63,807 bases of DNA, from NCBI GenBank assembly GCA_025934395.1, contig JAICYC010000011.1, forward strand, positions 1-63,807. The letters run 5' to 3'. Below, piece after piece: positions 25,949-34,514 of the stretch. The translations under genes were made by a program, and so were the position numbers. Origin of the DNA: Solirubrobacteraceae bacterium (GTDB taxonomy: Bacteria > Actinomycetota > Thermoleophilia > Solirubrobacterales > Solirubrobacteraceae). The notes under the pieces are model-generated. The model saw only the letters and a list, made by a program, of their open reading frames with translations, was not told the DNA's origin and made no database searches. Each line of letters begins with the position of its first letter. The first letter of the stretch is position 1.

Positions 25949-26596
25949 CTACCCCGCTTGCAGCGGGATGTCCAGCGTGTGCGCTCCGCGCTGCACCTTC
26001 GTCGCCAGATAGCGGGCGTTCGCGTCGGACAGGTGCACGCCGGTGGGCACCCGTGCGCTCACGGCGACGCCGTAGCGCCCGAGCTGCCTGGCCTTGTCGG
26101 GGTTGTTCGAGAGCAGCGCGACGCGTGGGACTCCCAGCGCGCGCAGCATCTGCGCGGCGACGAGGTAGCTGCGCTCGTCCTCGCGGTGACCGAGCGCGAG
26201 GTTGGCCTCGTAGGTGTCCAGCCCGGTGTCCTGGAGCGCGTACGCGTCGAGCTTGGCGTAGAGGCCGATGCCCCGCCCCTCCTGCCGCAGATACAGCAGG
26301 AACCCGCCGCGCTCGGCGATCCGCTCGACGGCCTCGCGCAGCTGGGCGCCGCAGTCGCAGCGTTGGCTCCCGAACACGTCGCCGGTGAGGCACTCGCTGT
26401 GGGGCCGGACGAGCGGCTCGCCCAGGCGCCCTGCGGACGCCACCGGGGCGGCGCGGTCACCGAGACCGAAGGCGACGTGCTCCCGGCCGTCGACGAGGCC
26501 GTCGAAGGTGAACACACGGGCGATCGTGGCGTACCCGTCCGAGAAGCGCAGCGGGGCCGAGACCTGCGTGCGGATGGTCGCGTCGAGCGCCGGCAT
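25949..26596 (-). CDS. ribA: GTP cyclohydrolase II
   Basis: A 215-residue GTP cyclohydrolase II, the enzyme that opens GTP to 2,5-diamino-6-ribosylamino-4(3H)-pyrimidinone 5'-phosphate. The zinc motif SECLTGDVFGSQRCDCGAQL and the catalytic stretch LRQEGRGIGLYAKL are intact. YEANLALGHREDERSYLVAAQML and LLSNNPDKARQL complete the fold. It stands alone, without the DHBP synthase domain of bifunctional RibBA. ATG 26596 lies 11 bases after the stop of the RibD-type reductase gene. No ribE/ribH is adjacent, so it may serve a special pathway rather than riboflavin synthesis. Confidence 0.9.
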   Translation of the reverse strand: MPALDATIRTQVSAPLRFSDGYATIARVFTFDGLVDGREHVAFGLGDRAAPVASAGRLGEPLVRPHSECLTGDVFGSQRCDCGAQLREAVERIAERGGFLLYLRQEGRGIGLYAKLDAYALQDTGLDTYEANLALGHREDERSYLVAAQMLRALGVPRVALLSNNPDKARQLGRYGVAVSARVPTGVHLSDANARYLATKVQRGAHTLDIPLQAG

Positions 26597-26607
26597 CGTC
26601 GTGTGGG

Positions 26608-27300
26608 TCAGCGGGCTTCGAACCGCGCCGAGAGGGCGTAGCGCAGCAGCACCACGTCGCCGATCTGCCGCACCTCGGCGAGCTTCGCGCGCCGACCGGG
26701 ATTCCACGGGAAGTGGCCGTCGCTCACGAAGCGCGTGGCTCGGGAGTCGCCGACGAACACGGGAGCGACGACGAGCTGCAGCTCGTCCACGAGGTCGTCG
26801 GCGAGGAACTGGGTGTGGACCGTGCCCCCGCCCTCGACCATCAGCTGCCCCACGCCGCGCTCACCGAGGTCCTCGGTGAGGCGACGCATCTTCACGGTTC
26901 GGCCGCCGTCGACGACGGTCGCCACGGTGCCGAGTCGCGAGCGGGCCTCGACCACGCGCGGGGTCGCGCAGTAGACGAGCTTCTCGCTGTCGCCGGCGGT
27001 GAAGAAGTCGGCCCCGGAGTCGAGCTCCATCCTCTCGGTCACGGTGACCTTCATCGGGGATGGCGGGAGGCCACGCGCGGCGCGCGCGTCGCGCCGTTCC
27101 TGCGAACGCACCAGCAGCCGCGGGTTGTCGATCCGGACCGTCGCCGCCCCCACCAGGATCGCGTCGGAGGACGCGCGCACCGCGTCGACCCTGTCGAAGT
27201 CCGCGTCGTTCGACAGCTCCAGGCGTCGCGGCGCGGCGCTGCCGAGGTAGCCGTCGATCGACATGCCGCAGCTCAACAGAACGTAGGGACGATCAGGCAT
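26608..27300 (-). CDS. RibD-type reductase domain protein
   Basis: A 230-residue RibD C-terminal (pyrimidine reductase/DHFR-like) protein. It opens with PYVLLSCGMSIDGYLGSAAP, has AILVGAATVRIDNPRLLVR and VGQLMVEGGGTVHTQFLADDLVDEL, and ends with GDVVLLRYAL. The deaminase half of RibD is absent. In riboflavin synthesis the reductase acts on the product made from RibA's product by the deaminase. ATG 27300 has GGGAGGG 8 bases upstream; the in-frame GTG 27309 is too close to it. It overlaps the end of the membrane-protein gene by 8 bases and precedes ribA, so all are co-transcribed. Confidence 0.85.
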   Translation of the reverse strand: MPDRPYVLLSCGMSIDGYLGSAAPRRLELSNDADFDRVDAVRASSDAILVGAATVRIDNPRLLVRSQERRDARAARGLPPSPMKVTVTERMELDSGADFFTAGDSEKLVYCATPRVVEARSRLGTVATVVDGGRTVKMRRLTEDLGERGVGQLMVEGGGTVHTQFLADDLVDELQLVVAPVFVGDSRATRFVSDGHFPWNPGRRAKLAEVRQIGDVVLLRYALSARFEAR

Positions 27301-28249
27301 GGGTCGCACCCTCCCGGAGAGCCGGCGGCTTGCGCGCGGCGGCGCGGCCGCCGCGGAGCCATGCGACGAGCAGGAGGGCGGCGCCCGGGAGGCTCGCGAC
27401 GAGCACCATCACGCCGTAGACGACCGCGGTCGCGACGCCTCGCCCGGCACCGAGGCCGGCCGCAGCGAACACCCATGCCGCCACACCCTCGCGCGGCCCC
27501 CAGCCGCCGACGTTGGGGAGCACCATCGCCATCACTGCGAGCAACGCTATCGGCAGCAGCCGCAACAGCGGTGCGGTGGTCCCTGCGCTCCGCGCGGCGA
27601 CGATGAACGTGATCGCGTAGCCGGCGACGACGAGCGCGGACACGAGCGAGATCCCCAGCCACGCCCGGCGGGCGAGCAGCGCGTCTCGGATGTCGGAGCC
27701 CGCCGCGCTGCGCGCGCGCCCCCACGCAGACCTCGCATCGGGCCGCAACCTCGTCAGGAGCACGATCGCGACGGTCGCGACGGCGAGCGCGATCGCCACC
27801 GGCGGCATCGCCGACTGCAGCGGCGACGGCAGGGCGAGGAGCACGACCACCGTGAGCAGGACCTGCACCACCTGGCCGGCCGCCCGCTCCCAGACTACGG
27901 ACCGCAGTCCACGCCCCACATCCCGCATGGCGCGGCCGTGGCTCACCCCGCGGTGGACGTCCCCGACGATTCCGCCGGGCAGCGTGACGTTGAGGAACAG
28001 CGAGCGGTAGTAGGCGCCCACGGCGCTCGGCAGCGAGAGCTCCACGCCGAGGCCACGGGCGACGACCGTCCACCTCCACGCGCAGCCCAGCGTGGTGAGC
28101 GCCACGATGCCCGTCCCCACGGCGAGCGCCCGGCCGTCGACCGAGCGGACCCCGTCGAGGAACGGGCCGGTGCCCAGGCGCCAGACGAGGGCGCCGAGGA
28201 CGATGGCGGGCGCCAGGACGCGACCGTATGTCCACAGCGACCTGGTCAC
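27293..28249 (-). CDS. UPF0104/lysylphosphatidylglycerol synthase-type membrane protein
   Basis: A 318-residue protein with about eight hydrophobic helices. It carries the family's marks AYYRSLFLNVTLPGGIVGDVHRGV near residue 90 and AMVLPNVGGWGPREGVAAWVF near 250. Related membrane domains flip or transfer lipid head groups (MprF N-terminal domain) and are often adjacent to glycosyltransferases. GTG 28249 lies 19 bases after the fused phosphatidyltransferase gene. It is the middle gene of the reverse operon and suggests that the pathway product is lipid linked or exported. Confidence 0.8.
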   Translation of the reverse strand: MTRSLWTYGRVLAPAIVLGALVWRLGTGPFLDGVRSVDGRALAVGTGIVALTTLGCAWRWTVVARGLGVELSLPSAVGAYYRSLFLNVTLPGGIVGDVHRGVSHGRAMRDVGRGLRSVVWERAAGQVVQVLLTVVVLLALPSPLQSAMPPVAIALAVATVAIVLLTRLRPDARSAWGRARSAAGSDIRDALLARRAWLGISLVSALVVAGYAITFIVAARSAGTTAPLLRLLPIALLAVMAMVLPNVGGWGPREGVAAWVFAAAGLGAGRGVATAVVYGVMVLVASLPGAALLLVAWLRGGRAAARKPPALREGATHA

Positions 28250-28268
28250 ACCCGCACGAGCTCCATCG

Positions 28269-30686
28269 CTAGCGCCCCGCCGGCTTCGAGTCGAACGCGG
28301 TCAGGAACCCGTCGCGAAAATCGCTCGCCCGCATGACGGGGGCCTGCGGGCTGGGAAGCAGGCCCTTCTCCCAGCCCCAGCCGCTGATCCGCTTGAAGAC
28401 GGATGGGTCGTGGGCGATGATCGAGATCGGCACGTCGCGGTTCGCCTTCGTCCCGCTCACGATCGACAGCGGCTGCTCGTCTCCGACCACGATCAGCACG
28501 AGGTTCTTCCTGCCGTAGTGCTGCACGTAGGAGATCAGCACGTTCAGCGAGTATTCGAGGGACCGGGCGTAGGCCGCCTTCACCTGGTCGGGATGCCACC
28601 AGAACGAGCTCGGCCTGGCGTACACGGGCAGCCGGTTGTAGATCGAGCCGTTGCCGACCTCGCTCCACGGGATCTGCTCCGGGATGCGGTTCCACGGCAT
28701 GTGGCTGGAGACCGTGTCCACCTCCGCGAACAGGGGGCGGTGCGGCTTGGAGAGCTCGAGTCGCTGCAGCGCCGAGAACATGTACTGGTCGGGCATCGGC
28801 GCGTAGTTGAAACCGGGGCCGCGATACCCCAGCGCGCGACGTTCGTAGAGCTTGTCGTAGTGGTAGAACGAGGACCCTTCGGGCCAGTCCCGGTCGTCGG
28901 CGGGAGCGAAGTTGATCGTCCGCCACCCCGCCCGGTTGAACGCGTCGGTGAGGTTGAAGCGGTTGCTGGCGACCAGCTGGTGGTAGCGCCGCTCGTTGTT
29001 GGCCCAGACCCCTGACTGCAGCGTCGAGTGCCCCAGCCAGCTCATACCGCCGAACCCCGGTGCGTCCACGAACGCGCTGCGGGCCGAGAAGCCAGCCGTC
29101 TGCAGCTGCCTGGTTCCCTTCTCGAGCAGCGTGTCGATCGCCGGCGAGAAGGAGGAGCCCTGCACCGACACCTGACCGTAGGACTCCACGAAGGTCAGCA
29201 GAACATCCTTGCCGCGCAGCCCGGTCAGCAGTTGGCTGCCCGGGGTGAAGCGGAAGCGGTCGGCGCGGATCTGCTTCGCGAACACCCCCTCGTCGTGGAC
29301 GGCCGCCTCCACCGTGCGGACCTCGTAGGCGACGTAGCCGGCGGTGCTCGTCGAAGCGATCGGGGAGCCGGACAGGAGCTGGGCACCGGAGAGCGCGAGC
29401 ACCAGCCACGACGCCCCGAGCCCCGCGACCACCTTCAGCGACCCGCCACGATGCTCGGCGGCGACGCGCAGCAGCCGGAACGTCGACAGGGTCGTGAGCA
29501 CGAGCACGGCCACGATCAGCGCGACGCCGCCGGCGATCAGGAGGTTGGCCTCGCTGCGGCCGAGCGCGTCGCGCAGGGTTTCCACGCCCGACCCGATGTC
29601 GCCGAGATCGCCGATCGGTTCGAACGCCCGGTTGAAGGTCGAGAAGAACCCGATGTCGAGGACCTTCAGCACCACCACCAAGCCGAGCAGCGGCCCGGCG
29701 ATCGCGGCCAGGATCCGCCGCATCGCCTTCGGCAGCAGGATCGCCACGGCGATCAGCGCGAGGCCGTCGAGCGGGACCCGCAGGAAGGCCGCCGGCGTGA
29801 GGTCTTCGGGCCGATCGGGCGCGACGAGGGCCGCCCACACGATCAGCAGCGCGAGGACGGTGAGCGTGGTGGCGATACGTGCACGGAGTCGGGCGGATAC
29901 CGGACCTCGGAGAGCGCGGGTCTCGTTCCGGACCTCGGACCCGTGGAGCGCTCCCCCTCGGTGCATCCACAGCCACAACACGTCGCGACCGAACGACTCT
30001 GCAACCAGCAGGAGTGCCACGAGGAGCCCGGCGCGCGCCACCGACCCCGGCAGGACGGCTGCGGCCGCGACCGTGAGCACGATCCCCAGCGTCGCGGTGA
30101 CGACCTTGCGCCAGTCGCGCGCAGGAAGCGGCGCCCGCATCCACGAGAGCCTCCATCCGGCTGCGAGGAACACGTAGCGCGCAGCGCCGATCGCCAGCAC
30201 CCACGCACCCAGCGAGCGGGCGACGTACACGCTGAGGACGAGGATCAGGAACGCATCGACCTCGCCGTCGAACTGCGCGCCGAGCGTCGCCGAGGTACTG
30301 GTGCGTCGGGCGACGTAGCCATCCACGTAGTCGAGGGCGAGCGCGAGCGCGCTGATTCCCACCAGCAGGGCGACCGGGATCGGCCGCGCGACCGAGTCCG
30401 CAACGAGAGCGCCGGCTGCGACGGCGAACGACGCGCGCGTCAGGGTGACCGCGTTGGCGGCGCCCAGGCCCTCGCATCGATGGCGCCACAGGCCTCCTGC
30501 GAGCACCAGGTTCACGAGCATCGCACCGGCCAGCCCTGCCACCCAGCCCCCGGCGCCGAGGCCGACGGTTGCGGCGATCCCGGCCAGCAGCAGCACCTGG
30601 GCGGCCAGCCCGACCGCGGGACCTGCTGCAACCGCCCTCCTCGCGCGCCGGCGGGGCTGGCGCAGCGATTGCGCGCTCACTGCCAT
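28269..30686 (-). CDS. CDP-alcohol phosphatidyltransferase fused to sulfatase/LTA-synthase-like domain
   Basis: An 805-residue membrane protein. Residues about 60-230 form a CDP-alcohol phosphatidyltransferase domain with the full catalytic signature D-x2-DG-x2-AR-x8-G-x3-D-x3-D in DYVDGYVARRTSTSATLGAQ and the following FDGEVDA. Several more helices follow to about residue 450. Residues about 480-800 look like an alkaline-phosphatase-superfamily sulfatase/lipoteichoic-acid-synthase domain (LLTFVESYGQVSVQG, EVDTVSSHMPWNR, LVLIVVGDEQPLSIVSG). It could both make a phosphodiester lipid head and transfer or cleave it outside the membrane. It heads the reverse operon. Confidence 0.8.
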   Translation of the reverse strand: MAVSAQSLRQPRRRARRAVAAGPAVGLAAQVLLLAGIAATVGLGAGGWVAGLAGAMLVNLVLAGGLWRHRCEGLGAANAVTLTRASFAVAAGALVADSVARPIPVALLVGISALALALDYVDGYVARRTSTSATLGAQFDGEVDAFLILVLSVYVARSLGAWVLAIGAARYVFLAAGWRLSWMRAPLPARDWRKVVTATLGIVLTVAAAAVLPGSVARAGLLVALLLVAESFGRDVLWLWMHRGGALHGSEVRNETRALRGPVSARLRARIATTLTVLALLIVWAALVAPDRPEDLTPAAFLRVPLDGLALIAVAILLPKAMRRILAAIAGPLLGLVVVLKVLDIGFFSTFNRAFEPIGDLGDIGSGVETLRDALGRSEANLLIAGGVALIVAVLVLTTLSTFRLLRVAAEHRGGSLKVVAGLGASWLVLALSGAQLLSGSPIASTSTAGYVAYEVRTVEAAVHDEGVFAKQIRADRFRFTPGSQLLTGLRGKDVLLTFVESYGQVSVQGSSFSPAIDTLLEKGTRQLQTAGFSARSAFVDAPGFGGMSWLGHSTLQSGVWANNERRYHQLVASNRFNLTDAFNRAGWRTINFAPADDRDWPEGSSFYHYDKLYERRALGYRGPGFNYAPMPDQYMFSALQRLELSKPHRPLFAEVDTVSSHMPWNRIPEQIPWSEVGNGSIYNRLPVYARPSSFWWHPDQVKAAYARSLEYSLNVLISYVQHYGRKNLVLIVVGDEQPLSIVSGTKANRDVPISIIAHDPSVFKRISGWGWEKGLLPSPQAPVMRASDFRDGFLTAFDSKPAGR

Positions 30687-30798
30687 ATCCCTCTATGACG
30701 CTGGGGGGATGGGAAGCCTTCCCATCGCAAAGCTGACAACCTGGGCGCATGGACGGCGGCGCCGAGGCAGCGGTGGGTGGCCGCCGCGCGGAGCGGCG

Positions 30799-31560
30799 GT
30801 GAAGCAGGACGAGCGCGCTCCGTTCGTGCGGGCCCTGCAGCGAGCCCGCGTCTCGGCGTTTCCGCGCGGCGAGTTCGTCGATCAGGAGGGGTTCATGGAT
30901 GCCGGAGAGATCCGGGCGCTCGCCGAGCGCGCGGGGATCGCCGCCGGCGTTGCGGTGCTGGACCTGTGCTGCGGGATCGGGGGGCCGGGTCGCTTCCTCA
31001 CCCGGGAGTGGGGCTGCAGCTACCTCGGGATCGACTACAGCGCCAGCGCCATCCAGATCGCACGGCGGAGCGCCGGCGAGCTTCCATGTCGCTTCGAGGT
31101 CGCGCGGATCCCTCCGGTCCCGCCGGGCCCGTTCGAGGTGGTGCTGCTGCTCGAGACCATGCTGGCCTTCCCCGAGAAGGAGTCGCTGCTCGGCGAGATC
31201 TCCCACGCGCTCTCAACCGGCGGGAGGTTCGCGTGCACCGTCGAAGCCGGCGAGCCGCTCACCGATGCGGAGCGACGCGAGATGCCCGACGCCGACACCG
31301 TGTGGCTCGTTCCGATGGCCGCGATGCTCGCGCACCTGGAGGCCGTCGGGCTAGAGGTCCGCTGGGAGCAGGACTGCACCGCCTCCCACATGGCCAGGGC
31401 GCAGTCGCTGACCGAGGCCTTCGCCGCCGACGCCGCGCAGATCACCGCGCAGATCGGCGACCGGGCTCTGGAGGAGCTGCTCCGCGCCCATCGGCTCTGG
31501 GTCGACTGGCTGGGGACCGGACGCGTGCGCAAGGTCGCGCTGGTCGCGGAGAAGGCGTAG
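30799..31560 (+). CDS. class I SAM-dependent methyltransferase
   Basis: A 253-residue methyltransferase. Motif I is VAVLDLCCGIGGPGRFLTREWG, followed by CSYLGIDYSASAIQIARRSA, VVLLLETMLAFPEKESLLGE and GGRFACTVEAGEPLT. The GIGGPGR form of the loop recalls sterol/tocopherol-type and glycine/sarcosine methyltransferases. GTG 30799 follows GGAGCGGCG, a plausible ribosome binding site. The gene is divergent from the phosphatidyltransferase fusion, 112 bases away, and is the third methyltransferase bordering this cluster. Its participation is likely but inferred. Confidence 0.8.
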   Translation: MKQDERAPFVRALQRARVSAFPRGEFVDQEGFMDAGEIRALAERAGIAAGVAVLDLCCGIGGPGRFLTREWGCSYLGIDYSASAIQIARRSAGELPCRFEVARIPPVPPGPFEVVLLLETMLAFPEKESLLGEISHALSTGGRFACTVEAGEPLTDAERREMPDADTVWLVPMAAMLAHLEAVGLEVRWEQDCTASHMARAQSLTEAFAADAAQITAQIGDRALEELLRAHRLWVDWLGTGRVRKVALVAEKA

Positions 31561-31583
31561 GCCGCGATCGAGCGCGCGGTCGC

Positions 31584-31991
31584 TCACTCCGGGGCGGAGC
31601 CCCGATACTGCTCGTCCGTGACGTGCTCACCCCACGAGACAGGGCTCCCGCTCTCGTCGTTCTGCTGCATGGCGATGTGGACCATGAGGCGGTTGGGTGC
31701 AGCCCCGTGCCAGTGGCTCTCACCGGGTTCGAAGAACACCCGGTCTCCGGGGCGGATCACCTCGACCCGACCGCCCTCGCACTGACACAGGCCGGAGCCC
31801 TCCGTGACGAAGATCGTCTGGCCGTGCGGATGGGTGTGCCACGCCGTGCGGGCGCCCGGCGTGAAGTGCACGTACGCCGCCGAGAACGTCGAGGTCGCCT
31901 CCGGGACGGCGATGGGGTCGAGGTACACGTCGCCGGTGAACCAGTCGGGGGGACCGTTGTTGGTGTCCTGCGAATTGCGCGTGACCTTCAT
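31584..31991 (-). CDS. cupin-domain protein (quercetinase-like small cupin)
   Basis: A 135-residue single cupin. Motif 1 is RTAWHTHPHGQTIFVTEGSGL and motif 2 is VIRPGDRVFFEPGESHWHGAAP. It resembles the carboxymuconolactone-associated and mandelonitrile-lyase-like cupins that bind Mn or Fe. The start at ATG 31991 is followed by the typical MKVTRNSQDTNNGPPDWFTG. It sits tail to tail with the methyltransferase at 30799, and its promoter side faces the R2lox-like gene. Substrate is unknown. Confidence 0.85.
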   Translation of the reverse strand: MKVTRNSQDTNNGPPDWFTGDVYLDPIAVPEATSTFSAAYVHFTPGARTAWHTHPHGQTIFVTEGSGLCQCEGGRVEVIRPGDRVFFEPGESHWHGAAPNRLMVHIAMQQNDESGSPVSWGEHVTDEQYRGSAPE

Positions 31992-32076
31992 TCGAGACAC
32001 CCTACGGCACGGACGAAGGTCAAACCCTCGGGCCCGGGTGGGGGCTCTGCCGCGGGCGCGGTTCGAGAACGCCGCA

Positions 32077-32925
32077 TCAGCCCTGAAGCGACGCCAACGG
32101 CACCCCGATGATGTCGAGTCGGCGGGTGAGACCGCCGAGCGCGAACTCGCGAATTGCCTCGGTGGTCGCCCCGATCGCCCCGAAGCCGTGGTCTGAGCCC
32201 GTGTCCGGCGGTGCGAGGGACGCGGCGACCGAGGGCAGCAGATCGCGCAGGGCCTGACGGAGCACCTCCGCGGTTTCCGGCATCGCCTTGACCGTTTCGC
32301 GCAGGAACCAGACGCCATAGCCGATGTGCCGTGTCTCGTCGTGGTGGATCTTCGAGTAGCCCTCGACGAAACCCGGAAGCAGCTGCTCGGCGCTGAGGTG
32401 GTCGGTCGTGAACTTGAAGGTGGTCAGGCCGAGGGTTCCCTCCAGGATCAGGTGGTAGATCGTGACGAAGCGGACCTTCGTGGCGAGGTTCGCGGGTTCG
32501 GCGAGAAGCTGCTCGTGGGCTTGGACGAGCTGCTCGTCGAAGATGTGGCGGAAGGCGTCCGAGACGTTCTCACGGGCGCGCTCCACGTGGGCCGCGATCA
32601 GGTCGGGGGCAGCGACGACCTCGTCCTGGAAGCGCGCGTAGAACTGCATGTGCCGGGCCTCGTCGACCTGCTGCGTGGAGAGGAACGTCGCCTCCTCCTC
32701 GCTTCCGTGGGCACCGACGAGGCCGCTGAACTTCGTCGTGATGCGCTCCTCGGCGACCATCAGCGAGGACAGCACGTAGAAGATCAGGTCGCGGTCCTCA
32801 CCGCTCATCGCCGCCCACTGCTCTCGGTCGCGGTCGAGGTCGATCAGGAACGGCGACCACTGCGACTCCTCCCAGCGCCGGTAGAGCGTCTGGGGGTCGT
32901 TGAGCTGGATGTCGTGGTCGCTCAT
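32077..32925 (-). CDS. R2-like ligand-binding oxidase / RNR small-subunit-like protein
   Basis: A 282-residue ferritin-like diiron protein. The six expected metal ligands can be read as Glu in VAEERIT (59 or 60), Glu89 and His92 (VDEARH), Glu162 (LILEG), Glu197 and His200 (DETRH). Tyr157 lies five residues before Glu162, which matches the spacing of the crosslinked Tyr in R2lox, while the matching Val position appears to be Ile or Thr; this needs structural alignment. No large ribonucleotide reductase subunit is nearby, favouring an oxidase or R2lox role over ribonucleotide reduction. Confidence 0.8.
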   Translation of the reverse strand: MSDHDIQLNDPQTLYRRWEESQWSPFLIDLDRDREQWAAMSGEDRDLIFYVLSSLMVAEERITTKFSGLVGAHGSEEEATFLSTQQVDEARHMQFYARFQDEVVAAPDLIAAHVERARENVSDAFRHIFDEQLVQAHEQLLAEPANLATKVRFVTIYHLILEGTLGLTTFKFTTDHLSAEQLLPGFVEGYSKIHHDETRHIGYGVWFLRETVKAMPETAEVLRQALRDLLPSVAASLAPPDTGSDHGFGAIGATTEAIREFALGGLTRRLDIIGVPLASLQG

Positions 32926-32975
32926 CGGGCGTCGAGGGTCCTCGTCGGGGGCGCAGCAGGCGGTGGGGCCCCGGG

Positions 32976-34514
32976 CTACTTGAGCGAGAACCTCACCTTG
33001 ACGACCCTCCCGAGAGCCTTGCCCGCCAAGGTCGTCTCTCGCACGACGACCAGGTAGGTGCCGGGCTTGACGCTCGCGGGGAGCTGGATATCGATCGTGC
33101 CGTGGCCGCCGTGCCTGCGCTTGATCGTCAGGCGTCCCGTCGCAAGCACCCTGTGTCCCTTCAGCGGCAGGATCTTGGCGACGAACTTCCGGGGCTTGGA
33201 GGTCGCCACGACGACGGGGACGAAGCGAGCGCTCCTGCCGGTGACCGTGACGACCTTGTAGATCGTCGCCGTCGCACCCCCGAGGTTGGCCTTGACCGCG
33301 TTCGAGCCGGTGGGCGGGCCGGGCGGCGGCGCGCCGCCGGCCGTGGCGGGCGGCGCGGTGGAGGCGATCGGGCCGGGCGGCGGGGTGCTCGGCGGCGTGG
33401 GGATCGTGTTGGCCGCCGCAGTGATCGCAAGCGCTCCGCTTTCGCCGCCCACCGCTGCATGCTGGGCGTCGTAGGCGGCCTCTGCGCGCCAGTTCTCGGT
33501 GGCCAGCGCCCCTTCGGCCGGCTGGTCGTAGAAGTTGGTGCCGTCGACCGACGTGAAGATCTCGCCGCCGCTGCCGGCCGTCACCTCCGCCCCGCCCTGG
33601 GAGCTGATGTCGTACAGGTCCCCTTTGACCGCCGCGTCGTTCGGAAACGAGGCAGCGGCGGCGAACGTGCCCCCGTCGGTCGAGCGCTCCAGACAGAGCG
33701 TCCCGCAGCCGAACCCGTCGACGGTGTTGCCCACCACCCAGATCCGGTTCGGGCTGAGGGGGTCCTGGGCGATGCGGGGCGTGCCGTTGAAGCTGTTGAC
33801 CGTGTCGCTGTTGACCAGCGAGCCGCTCGGTGAGCCTTCGGCGACGGCATCGTCGCTTGCGTAGAGCCGCCCGAAGTTGCGGGCGACGAACACGGCGTGA
33901 TCGGGGTTCGCGGGGAGGAAGCTCGCATCGGTCATGTCCTGCGCGGACGCCTCGCCCTGCATTGCGCAGGTCACGCTGTTCTTGTTGATCTCGGTGAACG
34001 TCGCGCCGGCGTTGGTCGAGCGCAGGATCGTCGAGTTGTCCCCGAGCAGGAACACGTCCGATTCGCCGGCCCACTGGACGGCGTTGAGCTCCGTCTCGGC
34101 GACGGGGGTCGACGCGACGGAGCATTCGGTTCGGGTCGTCGGCGATCCGATTTTGCTCCAATTCACGCCGCCGTCGGTCGAGCGCCAGACGTGCCCGTTG
34201 TGGGTGACGGCGAAGCCGACGAGCCCTACCGTCCCGGGGCCGCCTGGTTTGGAGACGGGCTGGAACGCCATGTCGACGATTTCCTCGCCGGCTTCGATGC
34301 CGGTGGCGTTCGTGAACCCTGCGCCGTTGAAGTACGCGACCGTGCCTGCGCTCGTGGCGTACCAGAAGCGGGTGGGCGATTGGTAGACGATCGAGGTGAT
34401 CGTGGCCGCGGTGCCGCTGTTGAGCGGCGTCCAGATGCTCGCCGCCTGGGCCGTTGCCGATCCCGCGCCGAGCACAACCGCCGTGGTGATGACTAGCGCG
34501 ATCCTGCGGAGCAC
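32976..34514 (-). CDS. secreted beta-propeller (BNR/Ycf48-like) protein
   Basis: A 512-residue exported protein. The signal peptide is LRRIALVITTAVVLGAGSAT with cleavage after AQA. Residues about 26-370 contain repeated propeller motifs (VWRSTDGGVNWSKI, LRSTNAGATFTEI, LERSTDGGTFAAA, IFTSVDGTNFYDQ). A Pro/Gly-rich linker at about 385-425 leads to a C-terminal beta domain (FVAKILPLKGHRVLATGRL, VKPGTYLVVVRET) that may bind cell wall. GTG 34514 was chosen for its GGGGGA ribosome binding site. The frame stays open upstream but would bury the signal peptide. Confidence 0.8.
   Translation of the reverse strand: MLRRIALVITTAVVLGAGSATAQAASIWTPLNSGTAATITSIVYQSPTRFWYATSAGTVAYFNGAGFTNATGIEAGEEIVDMAFQPVSKPGGPGTVGLVGFAVTHNGHVWRSTDGGVNWSKIGSPTTRTECSVASTPVAETELNAVQWAGESDVFLLGDNSTILRSTNAGATFTEINKNSVTCAMQGEASAQDMTDASFLPANPDHAVFVARNFGRLYASDDAVAEGSPSGSLVNSDTVNSFNGTPRIAQDPLSPNRIWVVGNTVDGFGCGTLCLERSTDGGTFAAAASFPNDAAVKGDLYDISSQGGAEVTAGSGGEIFTSVDGTNFYDQPAEGALATENWRAEAAYDAQHAAVGGESGALAITAAANTIPTPPSTPPPGPIASTAPPATAGGAPPPGPPTGSNAVKANLGGATATIYKVVTVTGRSARFVPVVVATSKPRKFVAKILPLKGHRVLATGRLTIKRRHGGHGTIDIQLPASVKPGTYLVVVRETTLAGKALGRVVKVRFSLK

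Noticed and set aside
30769-30798. Earlier in-frame starts for the methyltransferase at 30799.
   Set aside because: They would run into the promoter region of the divergent fusion gene and add Arg/Gly-rich residues unlike the family.
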